Positions 15,198 to 17,285 of a stretch of 17,285 nucleotides of DNA are shown here, piece by piece (position 1 is the first letter of the stretch; each line of letters starts with the position of its first letter). The DNA is from CAYJAD01 sp964371225 (GTDB lineage: Bacteria; Desulfobacterota; Desulfovibrionia; Desulfovibrionales; Desulfovibrionaceae), in the NCBI GenBank assembly GCA_964371225.1, contig CAYJNA010000050.1, forward strand, positions 1-17,285, written 5' to 3'. The notes under the pieces were generated by a model. That model searched no databases. It was given only the letters and a program-made list of their open reading frames with translations, and had not been told where the DNA came from. A program made the position numbers and the translations under genes.

Positions 15198-17231
15198 ATG
15201 ATAAAAATACGTAAAAAAATAGGACATAAGTTTGCATTACTCGTAGGCATAATGATGATTTTAATCATAGGTGTTTTTTTGGTATTTGTATCTTATACAA
15301 ATGAACAAAGATTTATAAGTACCATGAATAAAAATGTTGCCATCGTGAAAGAGCTTGTACAAAATATTATCTATCGCCCTATGATTGCAGGTGATAATGC
15401 AGGTACACAAAAAGAATTTAGCTATTTTGGGCATAATCGTCCTGAAATGAAGATGTATATGTCGAGTTTTTTAGGTACGGTGACATATTCCACAGAGGAT
15501 ATAAAAAGCAAAACGCCCGTAAACAATCTTAACATACCGCCAACTGTTATACAGCTTATGAAAGAAGCGACCACAAGGGATGTTCACAAAACAGAACTGA
15601 TTTCTCATGATGAGAAGTGGTATTATATTTCTGTGAACAGTATTAGTAATGAAAAAGCTTGTTACCATTGCCACGGCTCATCTAAAAATATACTTGGGCA
15701 ATTTACTACCATCAATGACATTACCCCAGATATGACACAATTGCGTGAGACTACTTATGTTATCATAGGGCTTGGATGCGCCACCATAGTAGCCATGATT
15801 TTACTTGTTCGCTTGTTTATTTCAAAAGTCATTGTGAACAGATTGAACGCACTAAGAAATTCCAGTATTGCCATAAGTGAAGGTGATTTGGATGCCCCCT
15901 TGGTCTTAAGCGGTGAAGATGAATTATATGATGTGAGCCGTAATATTGAAAGTATGGTTTTCGGTATGAAAAAAGAAATTGGCTTCACCCAAGGTTTACT
16001 CCATGGTATTCCAGTGCCCTATATTGTTATTGATTCTAACCAAATTGTTCTGGCCTGTAACCAGCCCTTGCTGACGAATTTTGATGACCCCGGCGTGCCG
16101 GAAGATTATATTGGTAAAGATCTTTCGTATTTCTTAGATCCCAAGGGCACAAGAAATCGTATTTTGCGCGAACTTTTGCTTTCAGATACGCCCATAAAGG
16201 GAGAAAGCGTTGCTTATAGAGGCAGAGCGGGCACTTTTAAGTATTGCATAGCAGATATTAGCATGCTGTACGATTTGGATAAAAAGCGCATCGGCTCCTT
16301 TGCTGTGTATGTGGACATTACAGAAGTGCGCAGGCAAGAAGCTATTGTTAAAGAGCAAAATGACAATATTTCCAGCAATGCAAACTCTGCCAAGGATGTT
16401 TCCAATAGCGTTGCAGAAAATACCAATCTGCTTTCTGCTCAAGTTTCTACAGCGCATAATGCCACAACAACTATTTTGAATAATACGCAAAATGCTGTTG
16501 CGGCTTGTGAAAAAATGCGTACAGGCGCCAGCGACGTCACAGAGCAAGCCTTGCAATCTTCCCATATGGCTACTGAGGCAAGCAGTGAAGCAACCACCGG
16601 CGCCAAGGTTGTTCAGGACGCTCTGGATTGCATTGGACAAGTGATGAAGCAGGTGCAAAGCCTTGTAAAAGACATGGAAGAGCTTGGCGTTCAGGCCTCT
16701 GAAATAACAAGAATCATATCTGTTATTGAAGAAATAGCGGGACAAACAAACTTGCTGGCACTCAATGCCGCCATTGAAGCGGCGCGTGCAGGGGAGTCGG
16801 GAAGAGGCTTTGCAGTGGTTGCCGATGAAGTGCGCAAACTTGCCGAAAAAACGCAAGAAGCTACAGGACATGTTAATACCACGGTCACTGTGATACTCAA
16901 TGGTATTGCAAAAGGAGCCAAGGGCGCTGATAAAACTCTTGAACTTATGCAAGAGGCCACTGTATTTTCAAAACAATCAGAAGAAGCTTTACAACGCATT
17001 AAGAATGTTATTGTAAATACTGCCAACACCATGGAAAGCATGGCTCAAGCCACCCGTGAACAAGCTAACACCGTGGAGCTTATGACAAAGGATGTTAATA
17101 CCATCAATGACATAGCAGGCGAAACTTTGGAGGCTATGGACATTGCGGATAAAGCCGTGGAAGACCTTGGCACCACAACAAAACAGTTGGATAATATTAT
17201 TGCCAATATGACAAACACACTTAAAAGCTAG
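15198..17231 (+). CDS. Methyl-accepting chemotaxis protein with periplasmic c-type haem site (DcrA-like)
   Basis: Predicted 677-residue inner-membrane chemoreceptor. Order: TM1 (residues 12-34); periplasmic sensor domain (~35-186) with one CYHCH haem c motif (Cys155, Cys158, His159) close to the second membrane segment; TM2 (187-209); HAMP (~210-262); a cytoplasmic PAS-like domain (~263-380, GIPVPYIVIDSNQIV); then the coiled-coil signalling domain, with the conserved tip EIAGQTNLLALNAAIEAARA around residue 512 onward. The tip binds CheA/CheW. Haem c in the sensor domain is known from Desulfovibrio DcrA and from Geobacter sensors with a PAS-like fold, where it senses redox state or oxygen. No CheR-binding pentapeptide is seen at the C-terminus (ends NMTNTLKS). 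AGGAAA seven bases upstream serves as ribosome site. The tetrahaem cytochrome gene lies directly upstream. Receptor class is certain; the signal sensed is inferred. Confidence 0.92.
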   Translation: MIKIRKKIGHKFALLVGIMMILIIGVFLVFVSYTNEQRFISTMNKNVAIVKELVQNIIYRPMIAGDNAGTQKEFSYFGHNRPEMKMYMSSFLGTVTYSTEDIKSKTPVNNLNIPPTVIQLMKEATTRDVHKTELISHDEKWYYISVNSISNEKACYHCHGSSKNILGQFTTINDITPDMTQLRETTYVIIGLGCATIVAMILLVRLFISKVIVNRLNALRNSSIAISEGDLDAPLVLSGEDELYDVSRNIESMVFGMKKEIGFTQGLLHGIPVPYIVIDSNQIVLACNQPLLTNFDDPGVPEDYIGKDLSYFLDPKGTRNRILRELLLSDTPIKGESVAYRGRAGTFKYCIADISMLYDLDKKRIGSFAVYVDITEVRRQEAIVKEQNDNISSNANSAKDVSNSVAENTNLLSAQVSTAHNATTTILNNTQNAVAACEKMRTGASDVTEQALQSSHMATEASSEATTGAKVVQDALDCIGQVMKQVQSLVKDMEELGVQASEITRIISVIEEIAGQTNLLALNAAIEAARAGESGRGFAVVADEVRKLAEKTQEATGHVNTTVTVILNGIAKGAKGADKTLELMQEATVFSKQSEEALQRIKNVIVNTANTMESMAQATREQANTVELMTKDVNTINDIAGETLEAMDIADKAVEDLGTTTKQLDNIIANMTNTLKS

Positions 17232-17285
17232 ATAGTCGACACTGAAAATTTACTTAAATATCAGTAAAAATAGGATTTATAGCTT

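Noticed and set aside
16182..16952. 256-residue open frame on the minus strand
   Set aside because: It lies entirely inside the chemoreceptor gene in antisense, has no recognisable domain, and is Cys/His-rich in the way expected of a mirror frame.
17248..17267. TTTACT-N8-AGTAAA repeat after the chemoreceptor gene
   Set aside because: Only six A/T-rich base pairs and no T-run; too weak to call a terminator at the window edge.

Overview
The window looks like a piece of a draft chromosome from a sulfate-reducing Desulfovibrionaceae-type bacterium of moderate GC. Three things suggest this: a chemoreceptor carrying a c-type haem motif (DcrA-like), a small four-haem periplasmic cytochrome c beside it, and a glycogen gene set of the GH57 / fused synthase-phosphorylase / archaeal-type debranching kind. 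This assignment comes from gene content and family recognition only, not from a search.

Layout. (1) 3-3035, plus strand: the 3' end of a giant secreted RTX adhesin with cadherin/VCBS-like modules, a von Willebrand A domain, calcium-binding RTX nonapeptides and a type I secretion C-terminus, closed by a strong intrinsic terminator. (2) 3176-4219, plus strand: a glucokinase. (3) 4220-4543: a convergent intergenic region with a long G/C-rich hairpin and a 100-N scaffold gap. The gap is flanked by two identical 55-bp sequences, so it is very probably an assembly artefact. (4) 13891 down to 4544, minus strand: a four-gene glycogen/alpha-glucan operon, in transcription order glycogen debranching enzyme, GT4/GT5-like glycosyltransferase, GH57 amylase-like hydrolase, and a 1419-residue fusion of a GT3-type glycogen synthase with an alpha-glucan phosphorylase. 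(5) 13892-14613: a 722-bp non-coding region between divergent units, with a candidate operon promoter and several dyads. (6) 14614-17231, plus strand: a tetrahaem cytochrome c and a haem-c methyl-accepting chemotaxis protein.

How the genes fit together. The operon can polymerise glucan (synthase part of the fusion, possibly the GT4-like enzyme). It can also degrade it: phosphorylase to glucose-1-phosphate, debranching enzyme removing branch stubs as glucose, and GH57 trimming or cutting chains. The convergent glucokinase would return free glucose to glucose-6-phosphate. No ADP-glucose pyrophosphorylase, branching enzyme or phosphoglucomutase gene is in the window. The cytochrome/chemoreceptor pair reads as a redox- or oxygen-sensing taxis module. 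No phage, transposon, CRISPR array, tRNA or rRNA was seen.

The points most worth a second look are the haem-chemoreceptor/cytochrome pair, the fusion of opposing glycogen activities with a second synthase-like enzyme in the same operon, the vWA domain with a large insert in the adhesin, and the false-looking gap. I do not see a clearly unprecedented system.
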